From Thermosynechococcus sp. HN-54 (lineage in GTDB: Bacteria; Cyanobacteriota; Cyanobacteriia; Thermosynechococcales; Thermosynechococcaceae), in the NCBI RefSeq assembly GCF_023650955.1, contig NZ_CP098039.1:1054001-1118000 (forward strand): a DNA stretch of 64,000 nucleotides, written 5' to 3'. Position 1 is the first letter of the stretch. Each line of letters begins with the position of its first letter. Positions 47,282 through 57,125 of the stretch are shown here, piece by piece. Position numbers and translations under genes: made by a program. The notes below the pieces were generated by a model. That model saw only the letters and a list, made by a program, of their open reading frames with translations, searched no databases and was not told the origin of the DNA.

Positions 47282-48169
47282 ATGCCCATGTTTAACCCAC
47301 TCACCATTCGGTTTTGGGGGGTGCGTGGCAGTATTCCCTGTCCAGGTTCCCACACCGTTCGCTACGGCGGCAACACACCCTGCGTGGAAATTCAAGCCAA
47401 TGGCCAACGGATTATTTTTGACGGCGGCACTGGCCTACGGGTTCTGGGGCAACATTTGATGAGCCAACAGCCAGTGGCGGCACATCTATTTTTTACCCAC
47501 ACCCACTGGGATCACATTCAGGGCTTTCCTTTCTTTCAACCCGCCTTTGTACCGGGGAATCAGTTCCATATCTACGCCGTGCCAGGGAAAAATGGTCAGG
47601 GCATTGAACGGCGGCTGAATGATCAAATGCTCCACCCCAACTTTCCAGTCCCTTTGCAGATTATGGGGGGGGATTTGCGCTTCTATGACTTGGAAGTAGG
47701 CGAGCGGGTACACCTCGGCGGCGGTGTGGTAGTGAGTAATGAGGCTCTCAATCATCCGGGTGGGGGGGTGGGCTATCGCGTCAGTTGGCAGGGCATTCAT
47801 GTGGCTTACATCACAGACACAGAGCATTTGCCTGATCGGTTGCATCCGGGGGCGTTTGCCTTGGCCGATCGCGCTGATGTCATCATTTACGATGCCACCT
47901 ATACGGATGAGGAGTACTACCACCCGCAGCACAGCAAGGTAGGCTGGGGTCACTCCACGTGGCAAGAGGCAGTCAAGCTCGCCCAAGCCGCCCAAGTGAA
48001 GCAGCTGATTTTGTTTCATCATGATCCCAGTCATGACGATGACTGTCTGGATCGCATTGGCGAGTTGGCGCGCTCACAATTTCCGCAGACGCTGTTGGCA
48101 CGGGAAGGACTCACCATTTCTGTTTATCCAAATGTGATACACTTTCCAGCGACTGCCCAAGCAAGCTAG
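47282..48169 (+). CDS. Metallo-beta-lactamase fold hydrolase
   Basis: A 295-residue protein from ATG 47282 (MPMFNPLTIRFWGVRGSIP). Zinc motifs are HTHWDHIQGFPFF, HPGGGVGYR, Asp in YDATYTDEEY and the C-terminal FHHDPSHDDD. The GVRGSIPCPG opening marks the phnP/cAMP-phosphodiesterase-like branch of the MBL family, usually annotated only as hydrolase. An upstream ATG at 47222 would add a non-conserved segment. The next gene begins 5 bp on. Confidence 0.88.
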   Translation: MPMFNPLTIRFWGVRGSIPCPGSHTVRYGGNTPCVEIQANGQRIIFDGGTGLRVLGQHLMSQQPVAAHLFFTHTHWDHIQGFPFFQPAFVPGNQFHIYAVPGKNGQGIERRLNDQMLHPNFPVPLQIMGGDLRFYDLEVGERVHLGGGVVVSNEALNHPGGGVGYRVSWQGIHVAYITDTEHLPDRLHPGAFALADRADVIIYDATYTDEEYYHPQHSKVGWGHSTWQEAVKLAQAAQVKQLILFHHDPSHDDDCLDRIGELARSQFPQTLLAREGLTISVYPNVIHFPATAQAS

Positions 48170-48174
48170 AAGCC

Positions 48175-48879
48175 GTGTTACCTGTCGTTATTTTGCCGGG
48201 CTATTTGGCCGCGGCTGTCGATTACTATCCTCTGCGGGATCACCTACGGGATTTGGGATTTATCGCAGAAGTGGTGCCCCTAAAGGTACGCTCTTGGTTG
48301 CCGACCTTGGGGGGGCGATCGGTGGCGCCAATTTTACAGGCCTTGGATACCACCATTCAGAACGTTTTAAATGAGACAGGGGCATCCTCTGTGCATCTGA
48401 TTGGCCACTCAGCGGGGGGCTGGATTAGCCGCATTTACCTAGGAGATCACCCCTATGATGGCCAAGTTTGGGCAGGACACCAATGGGTGCACACCCTGAT
48501 CACCTTGGGCACACCGCATCGGAGTCAGGAGCGTTGGACGCGCCGCAATCTCGACTTTGTTAACACCACCTACCCCGGCGCCTATTACCCCAAAATTCGC
48601 TATGTCTGTCTGGCGGGAAAGGCAATCTATGGCACACTTGGTGGATCCTTGGCCAATTGGTTTACCTATCAGAGCTATAAACTCACCTGTGGTGAGGGTG
48701 CCTGTTGGGGGGATGGGGTGACACCGGTGGCAGCAGCCCACCTCGAGGGGGCAGAGAATCTGGTCTATGAAGATGTGCTCCACGCGCCTCGTAGCCGCTT
48801 GCGCGATCGCCCCGATGCCCCTTGGTACGGATCCCCAGCAATTGTCGCTAATTGGCAGCAGTATTTGAAGGTCAGTTAG
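48175..48879 (+). CDS. Lipase-like alpha/beta hydrolase
   Basis: A 234-residue protein with GTG start. The nucleophile elbow is GHSAGGWISR near residue 80, the oxyanion region is VVILPGYLAA near the N-terminus, and the region after TLITLGTPHRSQERW matches lipases of the PGAP1-like/triacylglycerol lipase type. Candidate Asp and His are in GDGVTPVAAAHLEGA and VLHAPRS. No signal peptide is seen, so it is probably cytosolic and may act on thylakoid or plastid-type lipids. It sits 5 bp after the MBL gene, and its stop overlaps the end of the convergent trmB. Confidence 0.82.
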   Translation: MLPVVILPGYLAAAVDYYPLRDHLRDLGFIAEVVPLKVRSWLPTLGGRSVAPILQALDTTIQNVLNETGASSVHLIGHSAGGWISRIYLGDHPYDGQVWAGHQWVHTLITLGTPHRSQERWTRRNLDFVNTTYPGAYYPKIRYVCLAGKAIYGTLGGSLANWFTYQSYKLTCGEGACWGDGVTPVAAAHLEGAENLVYEDVLHAPRSRLRDRPDAPWYGSPAIVANWQQYLKVS

Positions 48880-49517
48880 AGGGCACACCGCTCAAATTGC
48901 CAGCGGTAAACAGGTAATCCTTTATTGAGGACACATTTTTCCCGTTCTGTCGCCACCGGCCAAGGACTCTGCGGTAGCCAAGTGTCGCAAGTTGAGATAA
49001 AAGCCGCATGGGCACGAAACTGCTGCACCATCGCCTCGGCCACCTCAAAAACATCGGATTGAAGGACAACGCGCCCCTTTGGCCGCAATAGCTCTGCAAG
49101 GGTAGCCACAAGTTCGGGGGTAACAACGCGGCGTTTATGGTGGCGGCGCTTGAACCACGGATCCGGAAATTGAATCGTCACGGTGTGCAGGGGGAGTCCC
49201 TCTAAAATTTTGCTCAGGTGCACATTGGCATTGCCCCAGAGGTAGTGCAGGTTGCGGAGCTGCTGGCGATCGCGCCGCTCATTGGCCGTTACCACCAGCG
49301 GATAGCGAATTTCTAGACCTAGAAAGTTTTGCTCTGGGTAAAGTGCTGCCATTTCTAGCAAGAACGTCCCCTTGGCACAGCCAATATCCAGATGTAAAGG
49401 CTGTGAGGGCTGCTCATAAATCGTTGACCAATCGGGAACCGTAATGTCCTGCTGGAATTTGTGACTGAGAGGGTTAACGTGTTGTCGCACCCGTACTGTC
49501 ATGGCGCGATCGCTCAT
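48876..49517 (-). CDS. trmB: tRNA (guanine-N7-)-methyltransferase
   Basis: A 213-residue SAM-dependent enzyme that makes m7G46 in tRNA. Motif I is HLDIGCAKGTFLLEMA, followed by LGLEIRYPLV, and the family element VTIQFPDPWFKRRHHKRR. The ATG at 49517 has GGAG eight bases upstream. Its 3' end overlaps the lipase-like gene by four bases. Confidence 0.95.
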   Translation of the reverse strand: MSDRAMTVRVRQHVNPLSHKFQQDITVPDWSTIYEQPSQPLHLDIGCAKGTFLLEMAALYPEQNFLGLEIRYPLVVTANERRDRQQLRNLHYLWGNANVHLSKILEGLPLHTVTIQFPDPWFKRRHHKRRVVTPELVATLAELLRPKGRVVLQSDVFEVAEAMVQQFRAHAAFISTCDTWLPQSPWPVATEREKCVLNKGLPVYRWQFERCAL

Positions 49518-49592
49518 CCAATACTCCAAAAGGTACTCCTGCCATAGCGTAGCTTATACTAAGTTCAACCCACTGCATCTGAAGTTCATTGA

Positions 49593-50390
49593 ATGCGTTT
49601 GCAAGGTAAAGTTGCTCTCGTCACGGGTGCTGCCCGCGGAATTGGCGAAGCGATCGCTAGAGCTTTCGTTGCTGAAGGGGCTTTTGTCTATGTCTCGGAT
49701 ATTGATCAAGACAATGGCTATGCGGTTGCCCAGTCCCTTGGTCATGCCGCCTCATTTGTGCTCCTCGACGTGCGCAGCGAAATGGCCTGGCAAGAAACAA
49801 CTGAAGCAATTATCCAGAAGCATGGGAAACTGGACATCCTTGTCAACAATGCTGGGATTACGGGCTTGGAAGAGGGCAATGTCCCACACGATCCGGAGCA
49901 TGCCTCGCTTAAGGCTTGGCGCGCAGTTCATGAAACCAACCTTGATGGCGTGTTTCTAGGGTGCAAATATGCGATTCGCGCAATGCGTGGCTCTGGTACT
50001 GGCTCGATCATTAACATCTCCTCACGCTCAGGTCTTGTTGGCATACCGGCAGCCGCTGCCTATGCGTCAAGTAAAGCTGCCGTTCGTAATCACACTAAAA
50101 CCGTTGCCTTGTATTGCGCTCAGCAAGGGATGAAAGTGCGTTGTAATTCCATTCACCCAGCAGCAATCCTTACCCCCATGTGGGAACCGATCCTTGGCAC
50201 TGGCTCAGAACGAGAGTCCAACATGGCCATGTTCGTTCAGGATACGCCCTTAAGACGGTTTGGCATGCCTGAGGAGGTTGCTGCGGTCGCTGTCATGCTC
50301 GCTGCTGACGAGTCCAGTTACATCACTGGAGCAGAAATCAATATTGACGGTGGTCTTCTCGCAGGCTCCACGGCACTTCCACCAGAGTAG
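49593..50390 (+). CDS. Short-chain dehydrogenase/reductase (SDR)
   Basis: A 265-residue classical SDR. The cofactor motif [12 protein letters not shown] is at residues 12-23, an Asp at the end of the second strand (SDID) favours NAD, NNAG lies near residue 90, and the catalytic Ser/Tyr-x3-Lys is in ISSRSGLVG and YASSKAA. The C-terminus ends DGGLLAG. The substrate is unknown; similar sequences are annotated as glucose, cyclopentanol or sugar alcohol dehydrogenases. It is monocistronic and converges on amt. Confidence 0.9.
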   Translation: MRLQGKVALVTGAARGIGEAIARAFVAEGAFVYVSDIDQDNGYAVAQSLGHAASFVLLDVRSEMAWQETTEAIIQKHGKLDILVNNAGITGLEEGNVPHDPEHASLKAWRAVHETNLDGVFLGCKYAIRAMRGSGTGSIINISSRSGLVGIPAAAAYASSKAAVRNHTKTVALYCAQQGMKVRCNSIHPAAILTPMWEPILGTGSERESNMAMFVQDTPLRRFGMPEEVAAVAVMLAADESSYITGAEINIDGGLLAGSTALPPE

Positions 50391-50437
50391 GTTGTTCTTT
50401 ACTTTTCCACCTGTTGATCGCCAAGAGCGAAGATACG

Positions 50438-50467
50438 AAAAAAACTGCCCTCAAAGGCTGAGGACAG
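50438..50467 (-). terminator. Rho-independent terminator of amt
   Basis: On the minus strand CTGTCCTC pairs with GAGGGCAG (one G-T pair) around a seven-base loop, followed by TTTTTT. It lies 69 bp beyond the amt stop. Confidence 0.7.
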
Positions 50468-50535
50468 CAAAAACCACCTAGGGCAATGGGATCGTCCAGC
50501 GGCGTGGTACGACCCCAAACTTGTTGACAGGCGAA

Positions 50536-51981
50536 TTACTCCTTCAGGAAACCGCTGTAGGCTTCCATGCCATGCTCGCCAATGTCCAAACCTTTGAGTT
50601 CTTCTTCTTCAGAAACACGAATGCCAAGGGTTTGCTTCAACGCCAGCCAAAAGATACTGCTCAGCAAGACAGTGAAGCCGCCCACCGTCAAAATACCAAT
50701 GATCTGGGCAATCAACTGAGTCACCCCATGCCCTGTGAGCAGGCCGAGATCTTTATCAAACAGCCCGAGGGCGAAGGTTCCCCAAGTCCCGCAAACGAGG
50801 TGCACAGAAATGGCGCCCACTGGATCGTCAATTTTAATGCGATCAAAGAAGAGAACAGAATAGACCACAATCACACCACCAATGGCGCCAATGATAACCG
50901 CAAACCAGTAGGAAACTGTGGCACAGGGGGCCGTAATGGACACCAAGCCCGCCAGAATGCCGTTAATGATCATTGAGAGGTCAGGTTTGCCGATCGCAAT
51001 CCAAGCGGTAATTGTTGCTGCAATTCCACCGGCCGCCGCTGCCAAGTTTGTTGTAACAGCAATGTAGGGTACTGCCTCATCAGCCGCCAGTTGTGAGCCG
51101 GGATTAAAGCCAAACCAGCCAATCCAGAGGATGAGACACCCCAGCATGGCAAAGCCCATGTTGTGACCGGGGAGGGCTTGAGGAGTACCGTCAGCCGCAT
51201 ATTTGCCAATTCGTGGACCTAAGAAGGCAGCACCCATTAGAGCCGCCCAACCACCGACCGCGTGGACGACTGTTGAACCCGCAAAATCCTTGAAGGCCAC
51301 GCCTTCCCCAAGGAAACCAATATTGCTGAGAAGGCCACCGCCCCATACCCAGTGGCCAGTGATGGGATAGGAAATCCCGGTCAGCAGCAAGCTGAAAATC
51401 AAAAAGTCAATGAACTTAATCCGCTCTGCCACTGCACCAGAGACGATCGTAGCTGCTGTCCCTGCAAAGGCAGCTTGGAAGAGAAACATTACGGGAATTG
51501 CCAATCCTTCCGGGAAAGGCTTCAAGCCATAGGTTTCTGGGTTTTCACTGCTGAGGAAAAAGCCCCCTAGACCGATAAAGGCATTGCCCTCGGCACCAAA
51601 CATAAAGGAGAAACCGATCGCCCAATAGGCAAGGGTAGCCAAGGCAAAGACAATCAGGTTCTTAGAAAGAATGTTGACAGCGTTTTTCTGGCGGCAGAAA
51701 CCGGTTTCCAACATCCCGAAGCCGGCATTCATGAAAATCACCAGAATTGCTGCAACTAACACCCAAATGGTGTTGAGCACCCCTTGGACAGCTTCAGGGG
51801 TGAGGGGTTGATCCTGTGCTTGGGCAGCAACTCCCCAGACAGCAACAATAATTAGCGCTAAGGGAATACAAGCGACGACTGCTGGGGACTTCCAGCGGAA
51901 ATTGGGCTGCCAGTCGAGGTTAAGTAACGGGCGCTTTTGCCGTCTAGCACGTTTCAGTTTTAACTTGGACATCGCTTTCAT
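50536..51981 (-). CDS. amt: Ammonium transporter (Amt/Rh family)
   Basis: About 481 residues with an N-terminal basic stretch ([12 protein letters not shown]), a cleavable-type hydrophobic segment ([18 protein letters not shown]) and eleven transmembrane helices. Hallmarks are [14 protein letters not shown], the [13 protein letters not shown] motif with the first pore His, the [10 protein letters not shown] motif, and [14 protein letters not shown] with the second His. It imports ammonium when it is scarce. The start is ATG 51981 or ATG 51972. The long C-terminal tail reads [18 protein letters not shown], the usual gating tail. A perfect NtcA site lies 166 bp upstream. Confidence 0.97.
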   Translation of the reverse strand: MKAMSKLKLKRARRQKRPLLNLDWQPNFRWKSPAVVACIPLALIIVAVWGVAAQAQDQPLTPEAVQGVLNTIWVLVAAILVIFMNAGFGMLETGFCRQKNAVNILSKNLIVFALATLAYWAIGFSFMFGAEGNAFIGLGGFFLSSENPETYGLKPFPEGLAIPVMFLFQAAFAGTAATIVSGAVAERIKFIDFLIFSLLLTGISYPITGHWVWGGGLLSNIGFLGEGVAFKDFAGSTVVHAVGGWAALMGAAFLGPRIGKYAADGTPQALPGHNMGFAMLGCLILWIGWFGFNPGSQLAADEAVPYIAVTTNLAAAAGGIAATITAWIAIGKPDLSMIINGILAGLVSITAPCATVSYWFAVIIGAIGGVIVVYSVLFFDRIKIDDPVGAISVHLVCGTWGTFALGLFDKDLGLLTGHGVTQLIAQIIGILTVGGFTVLLSSIFWLALKQTLGIRVSEEEELKGLDIGEHGMEAYSGFLKE

Positions 51982-52146
51982 TCTCAATGGTTAAAAGTAA
52001 AATTGCACATGGGTTGGGCGGAGGAGACATCGCAGTTGCGGCACCCTAGTACCGGAGCGCAATCTAGATCTTGCTGGGTTGGGGCTAAGCAAAGCATTGA
52101 CCCACAATTAACTTCTGATTCCACCAGTTCTCACAGGCGAAAATCT

Positions 52147-52160
52147 GTATCAGGTTATAC
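52147..52160. promoter_or_regulatory. NtcA binding site (GTA-N8-TAC)
   Basis: GTATCAGGTTATAC fits the NtcA consensus GTA-N8-TAC exactly. It lies in the divergent spacer between amt (minus) and the Tab2-like gene (plus). On the plus strand a TATCCT box is 25 bp after the site, close to the spacing of NtcA-activated promoters; no clear -10 was found at the right spacing towards amt. amt genes are classical NtcA targets. Confidence 0.6.
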
Positions 52161-52241
52161 ATTTACCTTGGCGACCAAAACCGCCTATCCTAGGAAGGGC
52201 AAATAGTAGCGGGTTTGCTGCTGACGTTCCTCTAGGTGTGA

Positions 52242-53105
52242 ATGGATACAATCTGGGAGTTGGATTTTTATTCCCGTCCCCTCGTGGATGAGAACAACAA
52301 AAAAATCTGGGAGTTGCTGATTTGCGATCGCCAGCAACAATTTCAGTTCAGCAAAACTTGTGCTGGAGCTGAAGCCAATGCCCGCTGGTTAGAGGCCGCC
52401 CTCAAGGAGGCAATGGATCAGTGGCGGCAACAACTCGGTCTCGCAGCAGGGGTGCAACCAGAGCGGGTGCGTTTTTTTCGCCGCGCTATGACCAGTATTA
52501 TCACGCGGGGAGGAGAAGCCGCCGGCTTAGTTATGGTGCCGAGTCGGCGCACGTTTGCGCTCTATAATTGGTTGCGCGATCGCGCCACGAACCTCTACCC
52601 CACTTTGCCCAACTACCAAGCGGATTTAGCAAAGCCACCCCAATTGATTCCCCCTGCACCCCAACCCCTGCCCTCGGCTCTGCGGGGCGATCGCTGGCAA
52701 TTTAGCGCCCTGCCGCTGGGGGAGATGAAAACGGCTGCTGAATGGGAACTGCCCTTTGGTGAGGTACCGCCTCTGCCCTTTTTGTCCTTAAGCGACGAGA
52801 CGCTGCTGCCGGGACTCATCATCTATTCGCAGCGGGCACTGCCCTTGGCGGGTTGGCTATCGGGATTAGAGCCGGCCTATTTGAGTTTTGAGGAGGAACC
52901 CCAGCCGTTGCTGGTGTTGGAAACGGGGGCGAGCGATCGCTGGGTGCTCATCAGTGGCCGCAATCCCCAAATTCAGAAAGAACTGGCCGCCTTTAGAGAC
53001 GCCTGCACCGAAAGCCAAGGCCTACATTTCATTGCCGTGAAGGAAAGACCAGACCAAGAGGCTCTGCAAGGCTTTTGGCTGTTGCAGCAAACACCCGAGG
53101 TCTAA
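52242..53105 (+). CDS. Tab2/Atab2-like RNA-binding protein
   Basis: A 287-residue protein of the Tab2 family (DUF1092), seen in all oxygenic phototrophs. Hallmarks are the N-terminal WELDFYSRPLVDENNKKIWELLICD, the central RVRFFRRAMTSIITR, and the C-terminal GLEPAYLSFEEEPQPLLVLETGASDRWVL and QGLHFIAVKERPDQEALQGFWLL. In Chlamydomonas Tab2 binds the psaB leader to start its translation. It is expected to help photosystem I subunit synthesis. It is monocistronic and converges on dapB with 13 bp between. Confidence 0.93.
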   Translation: MDTIWELDFYSRPLVDENNKKIWELLICDRQQQFQFSKTCAGAEANARWLEAALKEAMDQWRQQLGLAAGVQPERVRFFRRAMTSIITRGGEAAGLVMVPSRRTFALYNWLRDRATNLYPTLPNYQADLAKPPQLIPPAPQPLPSALRGDRWQFSALPLGEMKTAAEWELPFGEVPPLPFLSLSDETLLPGLIIYSQRALPLAGWLSGLEPAYLSFEEEPQPLLVLETGASDRWVLISGRNPQIQKELAAFRDACTESQGLHFIAVKERPDQEALQGFWLLQQTPEV

Positions 53106-53118
53106 AGTTAAAGCGAAG

Positions 53119-53934
53119 TTAAAGCAGCTTCTCCAAGCCATAGATCAAGCGCTTGAGCTGCCGCACTTTGCGAATCGCTAGCAGTACCCCCGGCATATAG
53201 CACTGGCGATCGCTGGTGTCATGGCGGAGGGTGTAAATCTGCCCCGGTGCGCCAAAAATGACCTCCTGATGGGCAATGAGTCCGGGGAGGCGGACACTGT
53301 GGATGCGAATCTCCCCCTCCGTACATGCCCCGCGGGCACCCTTGAGATGTTCCGACTCCTGCACTTGCGGTGGGTTAAAGGTTTTGCCCAATTCTGCTAG
53401 GCGTTGCGCGGTTTGAATGGCAGTACCACTGGGGGCATCGGCTTTTTGGTTGTGGTGCAATTCAATGATCTCCACGTGGTCAAAGTACTGGCTCGCCCGA
53501 ATGGCCGCTTCTTGGAGCAGCACCATGCCAATTGAGAAATTCGGCGCAATGACCACCCCCATATCGGCCTTGTCGGCAAACTCGGCGAGATCTTCAATTT
53601 GCTCTGGACTCAGGCCTGTGGTTCCCACCACCGGATACACCCCGTAGGCGATCGCCATGCGCACGTTCTCATACACCGCTTGCGGGTGGGTAAAGTCCAC
53701 CATGACCACCGGCTCTTTTTCCTGGGCAGCGGCCACGCAGACCTCCTGCAAGCTGCCGCTAATGGGAATCTCTAATGTCCCTAGGCCTAAGACTTCACCA
53801 ATATCTTCCCCCACCTGCTTGCGATCGACGGCGGCATAGAGAGCTGTGTCGGGAGCTTGGTGTACAGCTTTAACGACTTCGCGCCCCATTTTACCGAGAG
53901 CACCGACAACAATGACCGGGATGGGTGTACTCAT
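53119..53934 (-). CDS. dapB: 4-hydroxy-tetrahydrodipicolinate reductase
   Basis: A 271-residue enzyme of lysine and peptidoglycan precursor synthesis. It has the NAD(P) motif [13 protein letters not shown], the substrate region [12 protein letters not shown], the active-site [18 protein letters not shown] with the catalytic His and Lys, and the C-terminal [20 protein letters not shown]. Length is normal. Confidence 0.97.
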   Translation of the reverse strand: MSTPIPVIVVGALGKMGREVVKAVHQAPDTALYAAVDRKQVGEDIGEVLGLGTLEIPISGSLQEVCVAAAQEKEPVVMVDFTHPQAVYENVRMAIAYGVYPVVGTTGLSPEQIEDLAEFADKADMGVVIAPNFSIGMVLLQEAAIRASQYFDHVEIIELHHNQKADAPSGTAIQTAQRLAELGKTFNPPQVQESEHLKGARGACTEGEIRIHSVRLPGLIAHQEVIFGAPGQIYTLRHDTSDRQCYMPGVLLAIRKVRQLKRLIYGLEKLL

Positions 53935-54023
53935 TCAAAACTCCGACATAGGCCATTGGCTAGGATAGCGCGATCGCTTAGCGATACAATAACTCCGTGG
54001 TCAAGATTTGTCCTGAAAGTACA

Positions 54024-54449
54024 ATGTTGGTTTTCTCTTTTCCTGAGTTGGTTGAGCGCTGTCAAACTTGGACACCCAAACGACCCGGCTATGCCGTTTG
54101 TCCATTGGATCACCACAACCCTGAGCTAGCCTCTAGCCTTTACCGCATTGACCCAGGACAAGCCAACTACCCCCACTATCACCATCGCGGCGATGATATT
54201 TTCCTGATTGTGTCGGGTGTCGGTGAACTGATTACCTGCCCGATGACCCCGCCTGCCAATTCTGTGGCTGCAACTGCGTTGACTCGTACCCCCGTGGAAA
54301 CCGGCTCCTATGTCCATGTGGATGCCCAATGTCTGCATTGGCTGCGAAATTTATCCCCTGATCAGCCGCTGTATTACTTGAACATTGCACCCCTGTCCCA
54401 CGAGGGCGATCGGGTAGATGTCAACATCGAAGGTTGGGCTGTTGATTAA
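54024..54449 (+). CDS. Cupin domain protein
   Basis: A 141-residue single-domain cupin from ATG 54024. The metal-binding motif is HYHHRGDDIFLIVSGVGEL near residues 51-69, with the second His in HVDAQCLHWLRNLS. It has the general size of small cupins that bind a metal and a small acid or sugar, but the ligand cannot be named. It is a single gene between divergent dapB and the aminopeptidase gene. Confidence 0.78.
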   Translation: MLVFSFPELVERCQTWTPKRPGYAVCPLDHHNPELASSLYRIDPGQANYPHYHHRGDDIFLIVSGVGELITCPMTPPANSVAATALTRTPVETGSYVHVDAQCLHWLRNLSPDQPLYYLNIAPLSHEGDRVDVNIEGWAVD

Positions 54450-54533
54450 GGGTCATACTCGTCGCCACAAAGTGGTTGAACTCCTCGATTGATGGCCTCT
54501 AGACTAGTAGCAAGTGCTGCCCAACCATAACTT

Positions 54534-57125
54534 ATGACTCTTGATGTCACCTCGGCAAAATCCTTTGTCCTCAGTGGTGCACGTCCCCACTACAGTCCCG
54601 ATCGCCCCGGACGAGTGGAACATATTTTCCTCGATTTAACACTTGATCTAGAGGCGCAAACCTGTTGGGGACAGTGCCATATTCACTTGCGTCCTCTGCA
54701 CGCCCAAGTGCGCCAGCTGCGCCTCAATGCCGTGGGGCAACAGATCAAGGGGGTGACGGTGCAGCACCACCCCCAAGCCTTCCACTACGATGGTGAATTC
54801 CTCGATATTCCCCTCGCTGAGCACCTAGGGATTAGCCCCGATCAGGTGTTGCTGATTACCATTGATTATCGCCTCGAAAAACCCCAACGCGGGCTGTACT
54901 TTATCCCCACCCACCCGCCCCAAGCGTGGACCCAAGGGGAAGATGAGGACTCTCGCTATTGGTTTCCCTGCTTTGACTATCCCGGCCAACTCGCTACTTC
55001 TGAGGTACGAGCGCGGGTGCGCCAACCCCTACAGGCCATTTCCAATGGTGAATTGCGCGCCTGCTACAGCGAAGGGGACTGGCAAGTCTTTCATTGGTAT
55101 CAGCCCCAAGTTCATCCCACCTACCTGATGACCCTAGCGGTGGGGGATTTTGCTGTTTTCGATGATGAGTGGCAGGGCAAGCCCGTCACCTACTATGTCG
55201 CCAAAGATCGTGCTGCCGACGCCCGCCGCACCCTAGGCAAAACGCCAAAGATGATTGACTTTTTTAGCCGTATCTATGGCTATCCCTATCCCTACCCGAA
55301 GTATGCCCAAGTCTGTGTCGCTGATTTTATCTTTGGCGGCATGGAAAATACCTCGACGACGCTGCTCACCGATCGCTGTCTGTTGGATGAGCGGGCAGCT
55401 GCCGAAGACTTTCGCAGCGAAAGTTTAGTGGCGCATGAGTTGGCACACCAGTGGTTTGGCGATTTAGTAGTCATCAAGCACTGGTCTCACGCTTGGATCA
55501 AGGAGGGCATGGCCTCCTATGCCGAGGTGCTCTGGTTTGAAGAGGAATATGGCGCTGATTTTGCCGCCTACTATCGCCTTGGCGAATTGCGCAACTACCT
55601 CAGTGAGGATAGCGATCGCTACCGCCGCCCCATTGTCACCCACATCTATCGCGAAGCCATTGAACTCTACGATCGCCACCTCTACGAAAAAGGTGCCTGC
55701 GTCTATCACATGATCCGCCAAGAACTGGGCGAAGAGCTATTCTGGAAAGCCATTCAAACCTTTGTCCAAACCTACGCCCACCAAACCGTGGAAACAGTGG
55801 ATCTGCTGCGCGCCATTGAAACCGCCACTGGCCGCAACTTACTTCCCCTCTTTGATCAATACGTTTTTCGCGGTGGGCATCCTGACTTCCAGGTCAGCTA
55901 TCGCTGGGAGGCTGCCGATCACTTGGCCGTGCTCACCGTCAAGCAACAACAGGTGACCGAGGGCGTCACCCCCCTAGAGCGCAACCTTTTTGATCTGCGC
56001 ATTCCTGTTGGCATCGGTACGGTGGATGATCAAGGACAGGTATCGCTAAAAACCATCCCGCTGCACATTCATGAGCCAGAGCACACCTTCTATCTCCCCC
56101 TGCCACAGCAGCCCAGCTTTGTTAGTTTTGATGCCGGCAACCATACGCTAAAAACGGTAACGCTGGAGTACCCCCTGCCGGAGCTAAAAGCGCAGCTTCA
56201 GTACGACCCCGATGTTCTCGGTCGGATTCAAGCCGCCATTGCCCTCGGCAAAAAAGGAAACTTAGAGGTCGTCCAAACCTTGGCGGCGGCGCTGCAACGG
56301 GAACCCTTCTGGGGAGTGCGGCGTGAAATTGCCAAAGTGCTCGGCACAATTCAACTGGATCAAAGCTTAGAGGCCCTAAAGCTTGCCCTTGCAGACCACC
56401 ATCCCCATGTTCGCGCAGCAGCCGTGGAGGCCATTGCTGGATTTAAGTCCACCCCAGCCTACGAACTCCTCAAGCCTATTGCCAAGCACGGCGATCCCAG
56501 CTATAGCGTTGAAGCGGCCGCCCTTAAGGGAATTGGTGTCATTGCCGCTGCCAAACCGCAGCCAAAACCCAAGCCCGAAAAAGTACTGAAACGGCTGCGC
56601 AAAGCTTTGGAAAGACGACAAGGTTGGAATGAAGTGGTACGCTGTGGGGCGGTCGCTGGTGTGGGGGAACTCAAGGATCTGCCTGAAGCCGTGAATTTAG
56701 TTCTCGACTATACGGCGGCGGCTGTCCCGCAACCCCTGCGCTTGGCAGCCATTCGTACCCTTGGCACCATTGGCGATCGCCACCATCCCCAACTAAAACA
56801 AATTTTGGAGCGCCTAGAGCAACTGAGCCACGAGACCTTTTTCTTTACCCAGATGGCCGTTGTCCAAGCCCTGAGTCAGATAGATCACCCTCAAGTTCTG
56901 GGGATTTTGCAACAGGTGGGCGATCGCACCACCGATGGCCGTATCAAGCGACTCGTTGATGAAGGAATCGCCAAAGTTCAGAAAGCCATTGGCAGCGATG
57001 ACCGCCTCAAGACCCTCGAAACCACCCTTAGCGACCTGAAAAAAGAAAATCAAACCCTGAAAAGTCGCCTTGAAGAGTTGGAGGCACGTACTAAAGCGAC
57101 CAATCAGGAATCAGCGCCAAGTTAG
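54534..57125 (+). CDS. M1 family zinc aminopeptidase with C-terminal HEAT-like repeats
   Basis: A 863-residue protein. The M1 catalytic core occupies about residues 20-460: GGMENTSTTLL (exopeptidase GAMEN-type motif), zinc motif HELAHQWFGDLV with the third ligand Glu in WIKEGMASYAE. Residues about 550-830 form HEAT-like repeats (ALKLALADHHPHVRAAAVEAIAGFK, VLGTIQLDQSLEALKLAL), instead of the ERAP1-type domain of eukaryotic and E. coli enzymes. A coiled coil closes the protein (LKKENQTLKSRLEELEA). No signal peptide is visible, so it is cytosolic. Its end overlaps the convergent Asn-rich gene by 35 bp. Confidence 0.9.
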   Translation: MTLDVTSAKSFVLSGARPHYSPDRPGRVEHIFLDLTLDLEAQTCWGQCHIHLRPLHAQVRQLRLNAVGQQIKGVTVQHHPQAFHYDGEFLDIPLAEHLGISPDQVLLITIDYRLEKPQRGLYFIPTHPPQAWTQGEDEDSRYWFPCFDYPGQLATSEVRARVRQPLQAISNGELRACYSEGDWQVFHWYQPQVHPTYLMTLAVGDFAVFDDEWQGKPVTYYVAKDRAADARRTLGKTPKMIDFFSRIYGYPYPYPKYAQVCVADFIFGGMENTSTTLLTDRCLLDERAAAEDFRSESLVAHELAHQWFGDLVVIKHWSHAWIKEGMASYAEVLWFEEEYGADFAAYYRLGELRNYLSEDSDRYRRPIVTHIYREAIELYDRHLYEKGACVYHMIRQELGEELFWKAIQTFVQTYAHQTVETVDLLRAIETATGRNLLPLFDQYVFRGGHPDFQVSYRWEAADHLAVLTVKQQQVTEGVTPLERNLFDLRIPVGIGTVDDQGQVSLKTIPLHIHEPEHTFYLPLPQQPSFVSFDAGNHTLKTVTLEYPLPELKAQLQYDPDVLGRIQAAIALGKKGNLEVVQTLAAALQREPFWGVRREIAKVLGTIQLDQSLEALKLALADHHPHVRAAAVEAIAGFKSTPAYELLKPIAKHGDPSYSVEAAALKGIGVIAAAKPQPKPKPEKVLKRLRKALERRQGWNEVVRCGAVAGVGELKDLPEAVNLVLDYTAAAVPQPLRLAAIRTLGTIGDRHHPQLKQILERLEQLSHETFFFTQMAVVQALSQIDHPQVLGILQQVGDRTTDGRIKRLVDEGIAKVQKAIGSDDRLKTLETTLSDLKKENQTLKSRLEELEARTKATNQESAPS

